Assembly: GCF_036226665.1 (NCBI RefSeq)
Contig: NZ_CP109007.1
Span: forward strand, 5,806,501 to 5,870,500
Length of the DNA stretch: 64,000 nt
From: Streptomyces sp. NBC_00691
GTDB lineage: Bacteria > Actinomycetota > Actinomycetes > Streptomycetales > Streptomycetaceae
Direction: 5' to 3'
Shown in pieces: positions 1 through 8,874 of this stretch (position 1 is the stretch's first letter; each line of letters opens with the position of its first letter). The notes beneath the pieces were generated by a model that saw nothing but the letters and a program-made list of their open reading frames with translations, did no database searches and was not told where the DNA came from. Made by a program: the position numbers and the translations under genes.

Positions 1-383
1 GCGCGGACCGAGTTCTCGTCGCCACCGGGCAGGTCCAGCATGAGCCGCTTCTCCCCGGCGGTGAGCAGCGCCTCGCGCAGGGTCGGGACCCCTTCGTACG
101 TCAGCTCGCGGAGCTGCTCGTAGGAGAGCGCGGAGAGCGGGCGGTCGTGGCCCCACAGGCGCTTCAGGGTGTCGTCGTGGAGGAGGACGGGCACGCCGTC
201 CTTCGTCAGCCGGACGTCGACCTCGACCGCGTCCGCCCCCCGCTCGATCGCCGAGGCGATCGAGCCGAGGGTGTTCTCGCGGACGCGGTACGGGTCGCCG
301 CGATGGCCCACGACGGTGACGGAGGCGGTGGCCTCGGCGGCTTTCACGACGGCGGTCGGGTCCATGGAGGTGTCGGAGTCCAT
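1..383 (-). CDS. glycerophosphodiester phosphodiesterase, 3' end missing
   Basis: The N-terminal part (about 127 residues) of a glycerophosphodiester phosphodiesterase; the C-terminus runs off the left edge. These enzymes hydrolyse glycerophosphodiesters, released from phospholipids, to glycerol-3-phosphate and an alcohol. Visible family motifs are VGHRGD with the catalytic His, ENTLGS, VEVDVRLTKDG with metal-binding acidic residues, and LLHDDTL. No signal peptide is visible, so this looks cytosolic. The ATG at 383 is followed by a second in-frame ATG at 365, and neither has a strong ribosome-binding site, so the exact start is open. It lies 38 bp downstream of the deaminase gene on the same strand and is probably co-transcribed with it. 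Confidence 0.85.
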   Translation of the reverse strand, partial: MDSDTSMDPTAVVKAAEATASVTVVGHRGDPYRVRENTLGSIASAIERGADAVEVDVRLTKDGVPVLLHDDTLKRLWGHDRPLSALSYEQLRELTYEGVPTLREALLTAGEKRLMLDLPGGDENSVR

Positions 384-421
384 GGGCCCATTCTCGCCGT
401 CGGGGGCGTGCGGGCCAGTCG

Positions 422-1453
422 TCAGCGCGCGAGCCAGGTGTCGGTGTACGTGTCGATCTCGGCGGCGATCCTGGCCTTCCCGGCCGGGTCGAGGAACGAG
501 GCCTCCACCGCGTTCTTGGCGAGGGCGGCGACACCGCGCTCGTCGAGGCCGAGGAGGCGGGCGGCGACCGCGTACTCGTTGTTGAGGTCGGTGCCGAACA
601 TCGGCGGGTCGTCGCTGTTGATCGTGACGAGGACGCCGGCGTCCACCATCTGCCGGATCGGGTGCTCGTCGAGGGTGGCGACGGCGCGCGTGGCGATGTT
701 CGAGGTCGGGCAGACCTCCAGGGCGATGCGGTGCTCGGCCAGGTGGGCGAGGAGCGCGGGGTCCTGGACCGAGCTGGTGCCGTGGCCGATGCGCTCGGCG
801 CCCAGGTCGTTGATCGCGTCCCAGATCGTCTGCGGGCCGGTCGTCTCGCCCGCGTGCGGGACGGAGTGCAGGCCGGCGGCCCGCGCCCGGTCGAAGAACG
901 GCTTGAACTGCGGGCGCGGCACGCCGATCTCGGGGCCGCCCAGACCGAAGGAGACCAGGCCCTCGGGGCGCAGCCCGTCGGTGGTGGCGAGACGGGCGGT
1001 CTCCTCGGCGGAGGCCAGGCCGGCCTCGCCCGGGATGTCGAAGCACCAGCGCAGGATGGTGCCGAACTCGGCCTCGGCCGCCTTGCGGGCGTCCTCGATG
1101 GCGGCCATGAAGGCCCGTTCGTCGATGCCCCGGCGGGTGGAGGAGTAGGGGGTGATGGTCAGCTCGGCGTACCGGATGTTCTGCCGGGCCATGTCGCGGG
1201 CGACCTCGAAGGTCAGCAGCCGGACGTCCTCGGGGGTGCGGACCAGGTCGACGACCGAGAGGTAGACGTCGATGAAGTGCGCGAAGTCGGTGAAAGTGAA
1301 GTAGTCGGTCAGCGCCTCCGGGTCCGTGGGGACCTTGGAGTCGGGGTGCCGGGCGGCGAGCTCGGCGACGATCCGGGGCGAGGCGGAGCCGACGTGGTGG
1401 ACGTGCAGCTCTGCCTTGGGCAGGCCCGCGATGAAGGGATGGAGGTCGGTCAT
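422..1453 (-). CDS. adenosine deaminase family, probable aminodeoxyfutalosine deaminase
   Basis: A 343-residue zinc amidohydrolase of the adenosine/AMP deaminase family. Seen: the metal-binding HVHHVG motif near residue 15, PHAGET (His and catalytic Glu), RIGHGTS, CPTSN, and the NSDDP metal-binding Asp motif. The start is the ATG at 1453; the frame stays open upstream, but that part is low-complexity and reads antisense to the next gene. Proteins of this COG1816 branch from Streptomyces were annotated as adenosine deaminases, yet S. avermitilis Sav2595 was shown to deaminate 6-aminodeoxyfutalosine in the futalosine route to menaquinone. Gene neighbourhood suggests this is its orthologue; that transfer is inference. 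The HVHHVG motif, instead of the usual HLHLDG, fits a non-classical substrate. It is divergent from the following gene, with 75 bp between the starts. Confidence 0.85.
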   Translation of the reverse strand: MTDLHPFIAGLPKAELHVHHVGSASPRIVAELAARHPDSKVPTDPEALTDYFTFTDFAHFIDVYLSVVDLVRTPEDVRLLTFEVARDMARQNIRYAELTITPYSSTRRGIDERAFMAAIEDARKAAEAEFGTILRWCFDIPGEAGLASAEETARLATTDGLRPEGLVSFGLGGPEIGVPRPQFKPFFDRARAAGLHSVPHAGETTGPQTIWDAINDLGAERIGHGTSSVQDPALLAHLAEHRIALEVCPTSNIATRAVATLDEHPIRQMVDAGVLVTINSDDPPMFGTDLNNEYAVAARLLGLDERGVAALAKNAVEASFLDPAGKARIAAEIDTYTDTWLAR

Positions 1454-1528
1454 CCCGTCATCGTAGGCCGGACGGTTACCGCTCACGGGTGAGGCCGTAG
1501 CATGGCGGGACCATGATGGGGGAGGCCC

Positions 1529-2224
1529 ATGTCTGACAACCAAGACCAGTCGCGGGGCGGGTACGACCCGACGGACCCGTGGGCTCCGCCGAACCGCGAC
1601 GGGGTGGAACTGAGCAAGCCGACGACTCCGTCGCCGTCGCCGGTGCACGACCAGCAGACCGTCACGTCCGTGCCGCTGGCGCAGCCCGGCCCTCAGGACG
1701 TGCCGCCGCCACCGGTCGCACCCGGCGGGCCCGCGGCCACGCCCGGGGCGTACGGCTACCCGGCGGCGGACACGTCCGGCGGGTACGGGTACCCGTCGGC
1801 GGTGACCCCGCAGCCCGCCCCGGCGAGTTCCGGGTACGGCTATCCCGGCTACTCCGCGCCCGGCGGCTACCCCGGCCAGGCCGGCTGGCAGCAGCCCCCG
1901 TCCAACGGCATGGGGACGGCCTCGATGGTGCTCGGCATCATCGCGGTGGCGGGCTTCTGCCTGTACGGCCTGGGCACGATCCTCGGCATCCTGGCGCTGA
2001 TCTTCGGCATCATCGGCATCAAGAAGTGCGGCCGGGGCGAGGCGACCAACCGGGGCATGGCCATCGCCGGCATCGTGCTCGGCGCCATCGGCACCCTGGT
2101 CAGCGCCGTCTTCCTGGGCTTCGTGCTCTGGGCGGTCAGCCAGGACTCGTCGTCCTTCGAAGACTCCGGCTACGACGACGACCCGTTCGCGTCGAGCCTG
2201 GTGGTCGAGAGCGGCGGTCGCTGA
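1529..2224 (+). CDS. DUF4190-type small membrane protein with Gly/Pro/Tyr-rich N-terminus
   Basis: A 231-residue protein of unknown function. Residues 1-125 are low-complexity, rich in Pro, Gly and Tyr, with repeated YGYP-type units and probably disordered. Residues about 130-200 hold two hydrophobic segments separated by a short polar loop (IIGIKKCGRGEATNRGMAIAG), the usual layout of DUF4190 membrane proteins. The C-terminus is acidic and Ser-rich. The ATG at 1529 has a strong GGGGGAGG about 5 bases upstream. The gene is monocistronic: it is divergent from the deaminase and followed by a perfect hairpin terminator. No enzymatic function is suggested. Confidence 0.8.
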   Translation: MSDNQDQSRGGYDPTDPWAPPNRDGVELSKPTTPSPSPVHDQQTVTSVPLAQPGPQDVPPPPVAPGGPAATPGAYGYPAADTSGGYGYPSAVTPQPAPASSGYGYPGYSAPGGYPGQAGWQQPPSNGMGTASMVLGIIAVAGFCLYGLGTILGILALIFGIIGIKKCGRGEATNRGMAIAGIVLGAIGTLVSAVFLGFVLWAVSQDSSSFEDSGYDDDPFASSLVVESGGR

Positions 2225-2277
2225 GCGACCTCGCGGTCACTCCGGGCGATCCCCGGGTCGTACCGGGCGATCCCGAT

Positions 2278-2320
2278 GCCGGAGGGCCCCGCACCTCGTG
2301 GAGGTGCGGGGCCCTCCGGC
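2278..2320. terminator. perfect 20-bp hairpin between convergent genes
   Basis: A 20-bp perfectly complementary inverted repeat (arms 2278-2297 and 2301-2320) with a 3-base GTG loop. It sits between the stop of the DUF4190 gene and the stop of the minus-strand NADAR gene. There is no long T-run, as is common in Streptomyces. It very probably ends transcription from both sides. Confidence 0.85.
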
Positions 2321-2335
2321 GTCCCCCGGCGCTTC

Positions 2336-2887
2336 TCAGGCGCCCTGGCGCAGTCGCTCCCGTGCCTCCATCAGGGCGAAGCCCAGGAGGTTGTCGCCGC
2401 GCCACTTCGCCGGATCGTGGGCGCGGGGGTCGTCGGCCGCCAGGCCGATGCCCCAGACGCGGTCCACGGGGCTCGCCTCCACCAGGACCCGGCTGCCGGT
2501 GGAGAGGAGATAGGCGCGCAGGGACTCGTCCGAGGAGAACTTGTGGACGCTGCCCTCGACGACGATCCCGAGTCGCTCCCGCGCCCACACCGTCTCGTCG
2601 AAGCCCCGGACGAGCCGGCCCGCCTTCTTGGCCTCGGCCGGGGTACGGGCGGCCAGCGCGGCCCGCTCCGCCTCGGCGTCCTGGAAGAGCCGGGCCTTGC
2701 CCGCCATCATCCAGTGCTCGGCGGTCGCGTACGGCACGCCGTCGACCACGAAGGGGGAGGGCCACCATTGGCTGAGACAGCTCGCCGAAAGGCGACCGTC
2801 CGGATGCGGACGGTGACCCCAGAAGTGCAGCCACCTCACCCGGTCACCCCTGTTGACCTGCTCTGTCAGAGACTCCAGCGCGCTCAT
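2336..2887 (-). CDS. NADAR (YbiA/RibX-type) family protein
   Basis: A 183-residue member of the NADAR family, whose proteins hydrolyse N-glycosidic bonds in early riboflavin intermediates or remove ADP-ribose from guanine. Seen: LSQWWPSPF, TAEHWMMAGKARLF, the region around VWGIGLAADDP, and the conserved WRGDNLLGFALM near the C-terminus. The length is close to E. coli YbiA plus a short N-terminal extension. I chose the ATG at 2887; a GTG at 2917 in the same frame would add 10 residues. Which NADAR reaction it performs cannot be told from sequence alone. No toxin partner is adjacent. Confidence 0.85.
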   Translation of the reverse strand: MSALESLTEQVNRGDRVRWLHFWGHRPHPDGRLSASCLSQWWPSPFVVDGVPYATAEHWMMAGKARLFQDAEAERAALAARTPAEAKKAGRLVRGFDETVWARERLGIVVEGSVHKFSSDESLRAYLLSTGSRVLVEASPVDRVWGIGLAADDPRAHDPAKWRGDNLLGFALMEARERLRQGA

Positions 2888-2982
2888 GCACGCGAGTGTG
2901 GCATCCGCCACGGACACTTAGTACGGAGATATTCCGGCCGTCTCGACACATGGTCGACCGATTCCGTCGCGTAACCAAAAGG

Positions 2983-3026
2983 CAACAACGGAATCCCTTG
3001 TTGGGCCATCGTCCCTCTGTCAGGAT
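2983..3026 (+). promoter_or_regulatory. promoter of the polyamine operon with a palindromic operator over the -35 box
   Basis: TTGTTG (2998-3003), a 17-base spacer and CAGGAT (3021-3026) form a good vegetative-type promoter 37 bases before the first start codon. The -35 hexamer is the right arm of the inverted repeat CAACAA-N9-TTGTTG (2983-3003). A second, wider inverted repeat, GATTCCGT (2960-2967) and ACGGAATC (2988-2995), overlaps the first. A repressor bound here would cover the -35 box. The regulator is unknown; the PucR-type protein at 17914 is one candidate. Confidence 0.6.
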
Positions 3027-3062
3027 CGGCACTCAATTCGAGCTGGAACAACGGAGAGCGTC

Positions 3063-4580
3063 ATGGGCAACCGCTTCCAGGTGACGGACCGCTTCGCGGA
3101 CGGCGCACAGTACATCGGCGGGCGGCTCCGTGCCGGAACCTCCGGTCAGGAACACAGCGTGATCGATCCGGCGACCGGGGAGAGCGTGTACACCTACACG
3201 CTCGCCTCCACCGCCGACGTCGACGAGGCCGTCTCCGCCGCCAAGGCCGCCTTCCCCGGCTGGGCCGGCGCCACCCCGGGCGAGCGCTCCGACGCGCTCC
3301 ACCGCTTCGCCGGCGTCCTCGCCGAGTGGGCCGAGGACTTCGCGAGGGTCGAGTCCCTCCAGTGCGGCAAGCCGCTCAAGCTCACCACCGAGTTCGACGT
3401 GCCCGGCACCGTCGACAACACCGCCTTCTTCGCGGGGGCCGCCCGCCACCTCCAGGGCCAGTCCGCCGCCGAGTACAGCGGCGACCACACCTCGTACATC
3501 CGCCGCGAACCCCTCGGTGTCGTCGGCTCCATCGCCCCCTGGAACTACCCGCTCCAGATGGCCGCCTGGAAGATCCTCCCGGCCATCGCCGCCGGCAACA
3601 CGATCGTCCTCAAGCCGGCCGAGCTCACCCCGCTGACCTCCCTGATGTTCGCGCAGGCGGCGAAGGAGGCAGGCATCCCCGACGGTGTGGTCAACATCGT
3701 CAACGGCGCCGGGAAGACCGTCGGCGAACACCTCGTCGGCCACCCCGACGTCGTCATGACCTCCTTCACCGGATCCACCCCGGTGGGCAAGCGGGTCGCC
3801 GAGATCGCCACCGCCACCGTGAAGCGCCTCCACCTCGAACTCGGCGGCAAGGCCCCCTTCGTGGTCTTCGACGACGCCGACCTGGAGGCCGCCGCCCACG
3901 GCGCCGTCGCCGCCTCCCTCATCAACAGCGGCCAGGACTGCACCGCCGCCACGCGCGCGTACGTCCAGCGTCCGCTCTTCGACGCGTTCGTCGCCCGCGT
4001 CGCCGAACTGATGGAGACCGTCCGGGTCGGTGACCCCTTCGACCCGGCCACCGACCTCGGTCCGCTGGTCAGTCACCGCCACCGCGACAGCGTCGCCGCC
4101 TTCGTGGAGCGCGCCCGCGGCTACGCCACCGTCGTCACCGGCGGCGAAGCCCCTGGCGGAGACCTCAAGGACGGTGCGTACTATCGTCCGACCCTGATCA
4201 CCGGCGCCGCGCAGGACAGCGAGGTCGTGCAGTCGGAGATCTTCGGCCCGGTCCTGGTGGCCCTGCCCTTCGACAGCGACGACGAGGGCATCCGGCTCGC
4301 CAACGACACCCCGTACGGACTGGCCGCCTCGGCCTGGAGCCGGGACGTCTACCGGGCCAACCGCGCCACCCGGGAGATCAAGGCCGGCTGCGTCTGGGTC
4401 AACGACCACATCCCGATCATCAGCGAGATGCCCCACGGCGGCACCAAGGCATCGGGCTACGGGAAGGACATGTCGGCGTACTCCTTCGAGGAGTACACGC
4501 AGGTCAAGCACGTGATGTTCGACAACACGGCGGTGGCGGCGAAGGACTGGCACCGCACGATCTTCGGGGACCGTCCGTAA
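3063..4580 (+). CDS. gamma-aminobutyraldehyde dehydrogenase (ALDH superfamily)
   Basis: A full-length 505-residue NAD(P)-dependent aldehyde dehydrogenase, first gene of the polyamine operon. It probably oxidises 4-aminobutyraldehyde, or the gamma-glutamyl form, to the acid on the way from putrescine to GABA. Seen: the oxyanion-hole PWNYP, coenzyme-fold GSTPVGK, catalytic Glu in LELGGKAP, nucleophilic Cys in SGQDCTAA, and EIFGPVL. The best family match is the aminobutyraldehyde/betaine-aldehyde dehydrogenase group; betaine aldehyde is an alternative, but the potDABC neighbours argue for polyamines. The ATG at 3063 has GGAGAG 4 bases upstream. The next gene follows after 73 bp without a terminator. 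Confidence 0.88.
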   Translation: MGNRFQVTDRFADGAQYIGGRLRAGTSGQEHSVIDPATGESVYTYTLASTADVDEAVSAAKAAFPGWAGATPGERSDALHRFAGVLAEWAEDFARVESLQCGKPLKLTTEFDVPGTVDNTAFFAGAARHLQGQSAAEYSGDHTSYIRREPLGVVGSIAPWNYPLQMAAWKILPAIAAGNTIVLKPAELTPLTSLMFAQAAKEAGIPDGVVNIVNGAGKTVGEHLVGHPDVVMTSFTGSTPVGKRVAEIATATVKRLHLELGGKAPFVVFDDADLEAAAHGAVAASLINSGQDCTAATRAYVQRPLFDAFVARVAELMETVRVGDPFDPATDLGPLVSHRHRDSVAAFVERARGYATVVTGGEAPGGDLKDGAYYRPTLITGAAQDSEVVQSEIFGPVLVALPFDSDDEGIRLANDTPYGLAASAWSRDVYRANRATREIKAGCVWVNDHIPIISEMPHGGTKASGYGKDMSAYSFEEYTQVKHVMFDNTAVAAKDWHRTIFGDRP

Positions 4581-4653
4581 CCGATCCGCGGCTACCACCG
4601 CGTGGCCTCCGCCGCCCGACCAGCGGCGCAACCATCCCGAAAGGGCACAGCGC

Positions 4654-5901
4654 ATGGAGCAGTACGAGCCCGACAGCCTCTCCGCCGCGCAGACGGCCGC
4701 GATACGTCGCAGCCTGACGAGCGGCCGGGGCGCCCTCACCCGTCGTTCGATGCTGCGCGCGGGCGGTGTCGGCGCGCTCACCGTGGGAGGCCTCGCGTCG
4801 CTGAGCGCCTGCGGCATCCCGCCGGCCAAGCGGGAGGGCCAGGGGCCCGCCTCCACGGACGTGTCGGCCAAGGAGAAGACCCTCGCCTTCTCCAACTGGA
4901 CCGAGTACATGGACGTCAGTGAGGACGAGAAGTCCCGTCCGACCCTGGAGGCGTTCGCGAAGCGCACCGGGATCAAGGTCAAGTACACCGAGGACATCAA
5001 CGACAACGTCGAGTTCTTCGGCAAGATCAAGCCGCAGCTCGCGGCCGGCCAGGACACCGGCCGCGACCTGATCTGCGTCACCGACTGGCTCGCCGCGCGG
5101 ATGATCCGGCTCGGCTGGGTCCAGAGGCTCGACTCCTCGAACCTCCCCCATGCCTACGCGAACCTCTCCGCCCAGTTCCGCAGCCCCGACTGGGACCCGG
5201 GCCGCGCCTACTCGTACCCGTGGACCGGCATCTCCACGGTCATCGCGTACAACGCCAAGGCGACGGGCGGCAAGAAGGTCGACTCGGTCACCCAGCTCCT
5301 CGACGACCCCTCGCTCAAGGGCCGGGTCGGCTTCCTCACCGAGATGCGGGACTCCGTCGGCATGACGCTGCTCGACCTCGGCAAGGACCCGGGCCGCTTC
5401 ACCGACGCCGACTACGACGCGGCGATCGGGCGCCTCCAGAAGGGCGTCGACAAGAAGCAGATCCGCCGCTTCACCGGCAACGACTACACCTCCGACCTGG
5501 ACAAGGGCGACATCGCCGCCTGCCTCGCCTGGGCCGGCGACATCATCCAGCTCCAGGCGGACAACCCGGACATCAAGTTCTCCATCCCGTCCGCCGGTTA
5601 CATCACCTCCAGCGACAACCTGCTCGTCCCCGCCCAGGCCCGGCACAAGACCAACGCCGAGAAGTTCATCGACTACTACTACGAGCTTCCCGTCGCCGCC
5701 CAGCTCGCCGCGTACATCAACTACGTGTGCCCCGTCGACGGGGTGAAGGACGAGCTCGCCAAGATCGACCCCGAACTCGCGAACAACACGCTGATCCTCC
5801 CGGACAAGGCCATGGCCAAGAAGTCGCACGCCTTCCGCTCGCTCACCAGCGCGGAGGAGACGGCGTACGAGGAGAAGTTCGCCAAGCTCATCGGCGCCTG
5901 A
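4654..5901 (+). CDS. potD: spermidine/putrescine ABC transporter substrate-binding lipoprotein
   Basis: A 415-residue polyamine-binding protein of the PotD/PotF type, which captures polyamine outside the membrane and delivers it to PotBC. The N-terminus has a long n-region, a twin-arginine motif (TRRSMLRAGG, near residue 30) and then a hydrophobic stretch ending in the lipobox LSAC, so it is probably a Tat-exported lipoprotein. FSNWTEYMD near the mature start and the LLVPAQARHKTNAEKFIDYYY region are typical of the family. The ATG at 4654 has only a weak AAGGG upstream. The next gene starts 43 bp later. Confidence 0.9.
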   Translation: MEQYEPDSLSAAQTAAIRRSLTSGRGALTRRSMLRAGGVGALTVGGLASLSACGIPPAKREGQGPASTDVSAKEKTLAFSNWTEYMDVSEDEKSRPTLEAFAKRTGIKVKYTEDINDNVEFFGKIKPQLAAGQDTGRDLICVTDWLAARMIRLGWVQRLDSSNLPHAYANLSAQFRSPDWDPGRAYSYPWTGISTVIAYNAKATGGKKVDSVTQLLDDPSLKGRVGFLTEMRDSVGMTLLDLGKDPGRFTDADYDAAIGRLQKGVDKKQIRRFTGNDYTSDLDKGDIAACLAWAGDIIQLQADNPDIKFSIPSAGYITSSDNLLVPAQARHKTNAEKFIDYYYELPVAAQLAAYINYVCPVDGVKDELAKIDPELANNTLILPDKAMAKKSHAFRSLTSAEETAYEEKFAKLIGA

Positions 5902-5944
5902 GGCCCCGTCGTCCACCTCTCTCACTCCCCTGGGACCACAACCC

Positions 5945-7114
5945 ATGACTGACAAGACTGCGCACACTGGAAAGAACACGGGCGGCGGCGACGTCCGTCT
6001 CACCGGGATCAGCAAGTCCTACGGCTCCTTCACCGCCGTCCACCCGCTCGACCTGACCGTCCCGGAGGGCTCCTTCTTCGCCCTCCTCGGCGCCTCGGGC
6101 TGCGGCAAGACCACCACGCTGCGCATGATCGCCGGCCTGGAGGACCCCAGCACCGGCACCGTCTTCCTCGGCGACAAGGACGTCACCGACCTCCCGCCGT
6201 ACAAGCGGCCGGTCAACACCGTCTTCCAGTCCTACGCGCTCTTCCCGCACATGGACATCACCGAGAACATCGCCTTCGGCCTGCGCCGCCGCGGCATCAA
6301 GTCGGTGAAGAAGCAGGTCGACGACATGCTGGAGCTCGTCCAGCTCGGCGACAAGGCCCGGCACAAGCCGCACCAGCTCTCCGGCGGCCAGCAGCAGCGC
6401 GTCGCCGTGGCCCGCGCGCTCATCAACCACCCGCAGGTGCTGCTCCTCGACGAGCCGCTCGGCGCCCTCGACCTCAAGCTGCGCCGCCAGATGCAGCTGG
6501 AGCTCAAGCGCATCCAGACCGAGGTCGGCATCACCTTCGTGCACGTCACCCACGACCAGGAGGAGGCCATGACCATGGCCGACCAGGTCGCGGTGATGAA
6601 CGGCGGCCGCGTCGAGCAGCTCGGCGCCCCCGCCGACCTGTACGAGAACCCGCAGACCACCTTCGTCGCGAACTTCCTCGGCACCTCGAACCTGATCGAG
6701 GCCGAGGTCGTCGAGACCGGCGCCGACGTGCTCGTCACGGCCGGCGGCGGCACGCTCCGCGTCCCCGGCGACCGCTGTACCTCCGCCGTCCGCCAGGGCG
6801 GCAAGGTGCTCGTGGGCGTCCGCCCCGAGAAGATCTCCCTCACCCACAAGGACGACGCGGACTCCATAGCCGACGGCCGCAACCGGGTCACCGGTCGCAT
6901 CGCCGACTCCTCCTTCATCGGCGTCTCCACCCAGTACGTGGTGAACAGCCCGGCGGGTGCGGAGCTCCAGGTGTACGAGCAGAACGTCGACAGGCGCGCG
7001 GGACTCCTGCCCGGGGCCGAGGTCGTCCTGCACTGGAACCCGGCGCACACCTTCGGGCTCGACGCGGCCCAGGACATCGACGCGGGCGTGGAGACGGTGG
7101 AGGACGCCGGATGA
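5945..7114 (+). CDS. potA: polyamine ABC transporter ATP-binding subunit
   Basis: A 389-residue ABC ATPase that powers polyamine import. Seen: Walker A GASGCGKTT (about residues 49-57), Q-loop TVFQSYALFPH, signature LSGGQQQRVAVARAL, Walker B LLLDEPLGALD, switch His in HVTHDQEEAM, and a C-terminal regulatory TOBE region from about residue 240. The EPLGALD and NGGRVEQLGAP wording is characteristic of PotA/spermidine ATPases. All catalytic residues are intact. Its last four bases overlap the start of potB, which indicates translational coupling. Confidence 0.93.
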   Translation: MTDKTAHTGKNTGGGDVRLTGISKSYGSFTAVHPLDLTVPEGSFFALLGASGCGKTTTLRMIAGLEDPSTGTVFLGDKDVTDLPPYKRPVNTVFQSYALFPHMDITENIAFGLRRRGIKSVKKQVDDMLELVQLGDKARHKPHQLSGGQQQRVAVARALINHPQVLLLDEPLGALDLKLRRQMQLELKRIQTEVGITFVHVTHDQEEAMTMADQVAVMNGGRVEQLGAPADLYENPQTTFVANFLGTSNLIEAEVVETGADVLVTAGGGTLRVPGDRCTSAVRQGGKVLVGVRPEKISLTHKDDADSIADGRNRVTGRIADSSFIGVSTQYVVNSPAGAELQVYEQNVDRRAGLLPGAEVVLHWNPAHTFGLDAAQDIDAGVETVEDAG

Positions 7115-8043
7115 CCACGTCCACGCTCCAGAAGGAGGAGGCGGCACCGGTCGAGGAACCGGTTCTGCGCAAGCCCTCCACCCGCAAGCGGCTCGTCCCC
7201 TACTGGCTGCTGCTCCCCGGCATCATCTGGCTGCTCGTCTTCTTCGCGCTGCCGCTGGTCTACCAGGCCTCGACCTCGGTCCAGACCGGCTCGCTCGAAG
7301 CGGGCTTCAAGGTCACCTGGCACTTCCAGACCTACTGGAACGCCTTCCACGAGTACTGGCCGCAGTTCGTCCGCTCCCTGCTCTACGCCGGGACCGCGAC
7401 CGTGCTCTGTCTGCTGCTCGGCTACCCGCTCGCGTACCTCATCGCGTTCAAGGCCGGCCGCTGGCGCAATCTGCTGCTCGTCCTCGTCATCGCGCCCTTC
7501 TTCACCAGCTTCCTCATCCGGACGCTGGCCTGGAAGACGATCCTCGCCGACGACAGCCTCGTCGTCGACGCGCTGAACACGCTGCACGTCCTCGACGTGA
7601 CCAGCTGGATCGGCTGGACCGAGGGCGACCGCGTCCTCGCCACCCCGATGGCGGTCGTCTGCGGTCTCACCTACAACTTCCTGCCCTTCATGATCCTGCC
7701 CCTCTACACCTCCCTGGAGCGGATCGACGGCCGGCTGCACGAGGCCGCGCAGGACCTGTACGCCTCCCCGGCGACCACCTTCCGCAAGGTGACCTTCCCG
7801 CTGTCGATGCCCGGCGTCGTCTCCGGCACCCTGCTCACCTTCATCCCCGCGAGCGGCGACTACGTCAACGCCGAACTGCTCGGCTCGACCGACACCAAGA
7901 TGGTCGGCAACGTCATCCAGTCACAGTTCCTGCGGGTCCTCGACTACCCGACGGCGGCCGCGCTCTCCTTCATCCTCATGGCGATCGTGCTGATCATGGT
8001 CACCGTCTACATCCGCCGAGCGGGAACGGAGGATCTGGTCTGA
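7111..8043 (+). CDS. potB: polyamine ABC transporter permease (PotB type)
   Basis: A 310-residue inner-membrane permease with about six hydrophobic segments, the first near residues 30-50. The cytoplasmic EAA loop that contacts PotA is visible as LHEAAQDLYASPATTFRKV. An N-terminal charged tail of about 25 residues precedes the first membrane span. The start codon overlaps the potA stop (ATGA), and the gene ends in TGATG, shared with potC. It pairs with PotC to form the translocation channel. Confidence 0.92.
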   Translation: MTTSTLQKEEAAPVEEPVLRKPSTRKRLVPYWLLLPGIIWLLVFFALPLVYQASTSVQTGSLEAGFKVTWHFQTYWNAFHEYWPQFVRSLLYAGTATVLCLLLGYPLAYLIAFKAGRWRNLLLVLVIAPFFTSFLIRTLAWKTILADDSLVVDALNTLHVLDVTSWIGWTEGDRVLATPMAVVCGLTYNFLPFMILPLYTSLERIDGRLHEAAQDLYASPATTFRKVTFPLSMPGVVSGTLLTFIPASGDYVNAELLGSTDTKMVGNVIQSQFLRVLDYPTAAALSFILMAIVLIMVTVYIRRAGTEDLV

Positions 8044-8837
8044 TGCGTTGGATCCGTCGCAACCTTGTCGTCATCGCGGGCCTGCTGACCCTCGCGTACA
8101 TGATCCTGCCGAACCTCGTCGTGATGGCGTTCTCCTTCAACAAGCCGAAGGGACGCTTCAACTACTCCTGGCAGGAGTTCTCCCTCGACGCCTGGAAGGA
8201 CCCCTGCGGCGTCGCCGACATGTGCGAGTCGCTCTCCCTCTCGCTCCAGCTCGCCGCCTGGGCGACGGTCGGCGCGGTCGTCCTCGGCACGATGATCGCC
8301 TTCGCGCTCGTCCGCTACCGCTTCCGGGCCCGCGGTGCGATCAACTCGCTGATCTTCCTGCCGATGGCGATGCCCGAGGTCGTCATGGCCGCCTCGCTGC
8401 TCACCCTCTTCCTCAACATGGGCATCGAGCTCGGCTTCTGGACGGTCCTGATCGCCCACATCATGTTCTGTCTGTCGTTCGTCGTGACGGCGGTGAAGGC
8501 CCGGGTCATGTCCATGGACCCGCGCCTGGAGGAGGCCGCGCGCGATCTCTACGCCGGGCCCACGCAGACCTTCCTGCGCGTGACCCTGCCGATCGCGGCA
8601 CCCGGCATCGCCGCCGGCGCCCTGCTCGCCTTCGCGCTCTCGTTCGACGACTTCATCATCACCAACTTCAACGCGGGCTCCACCGTCACCTTCCCCATGT
8701 TCGTCTGGGGCTCGGCTCAGCGAGGAACCCCCGTTCAGATCAACGTCATCGGCACCGCGATGTTCGTTCTCGCGGTACTGGTGGTCATGGCCGGGCAAAT
8801 CATTACGAAACGGCGCAAGAAAACAGCAACAGCCTGA
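8043..8837 (+). CDS. potC: polyamine ABC transporter permease (PotC type)
   Basis: A 264-residue permease with six predicted membrane spans; the second channel subunit of the polyamine importer. The EAA loop reads LEEAARDLYAGPTQTFLRV. ALSFDDFIITNF in the fifth span region is the PotC hallmark. The ATG at 8043 shares one base with the potB stop (TGATG), so no separate ribosome-binding site is needed. Confidence 0.92.
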   Translation: MRWIRRNLVVIAGLLTLAYMILPNLVVMAFSFNKPKGRFNYSWQEFSLDAWKDPCGVADMCESLSLSLQLAAWATVGAVVLGTMIAFALVRYRFRARGAINSLIFLPMAMPEVVMAASLLTLFLNMGIELGFWTVLIAHIMFCLSFVVTAVKARVMSMDPRLEEAARDLYAGPTQTFLRVTLPIAAPGIAAGALLAFALSFDDFIITNFNAGSTVTFPMFVWGSAQRGTPVQINVIGTAMFVLAVLVVMAGQIITKRRKKTATA

Positions 8838-8874
8838 GCAGAACGCAGCTCAGGCACCGAAGGAGTTGGAAACC

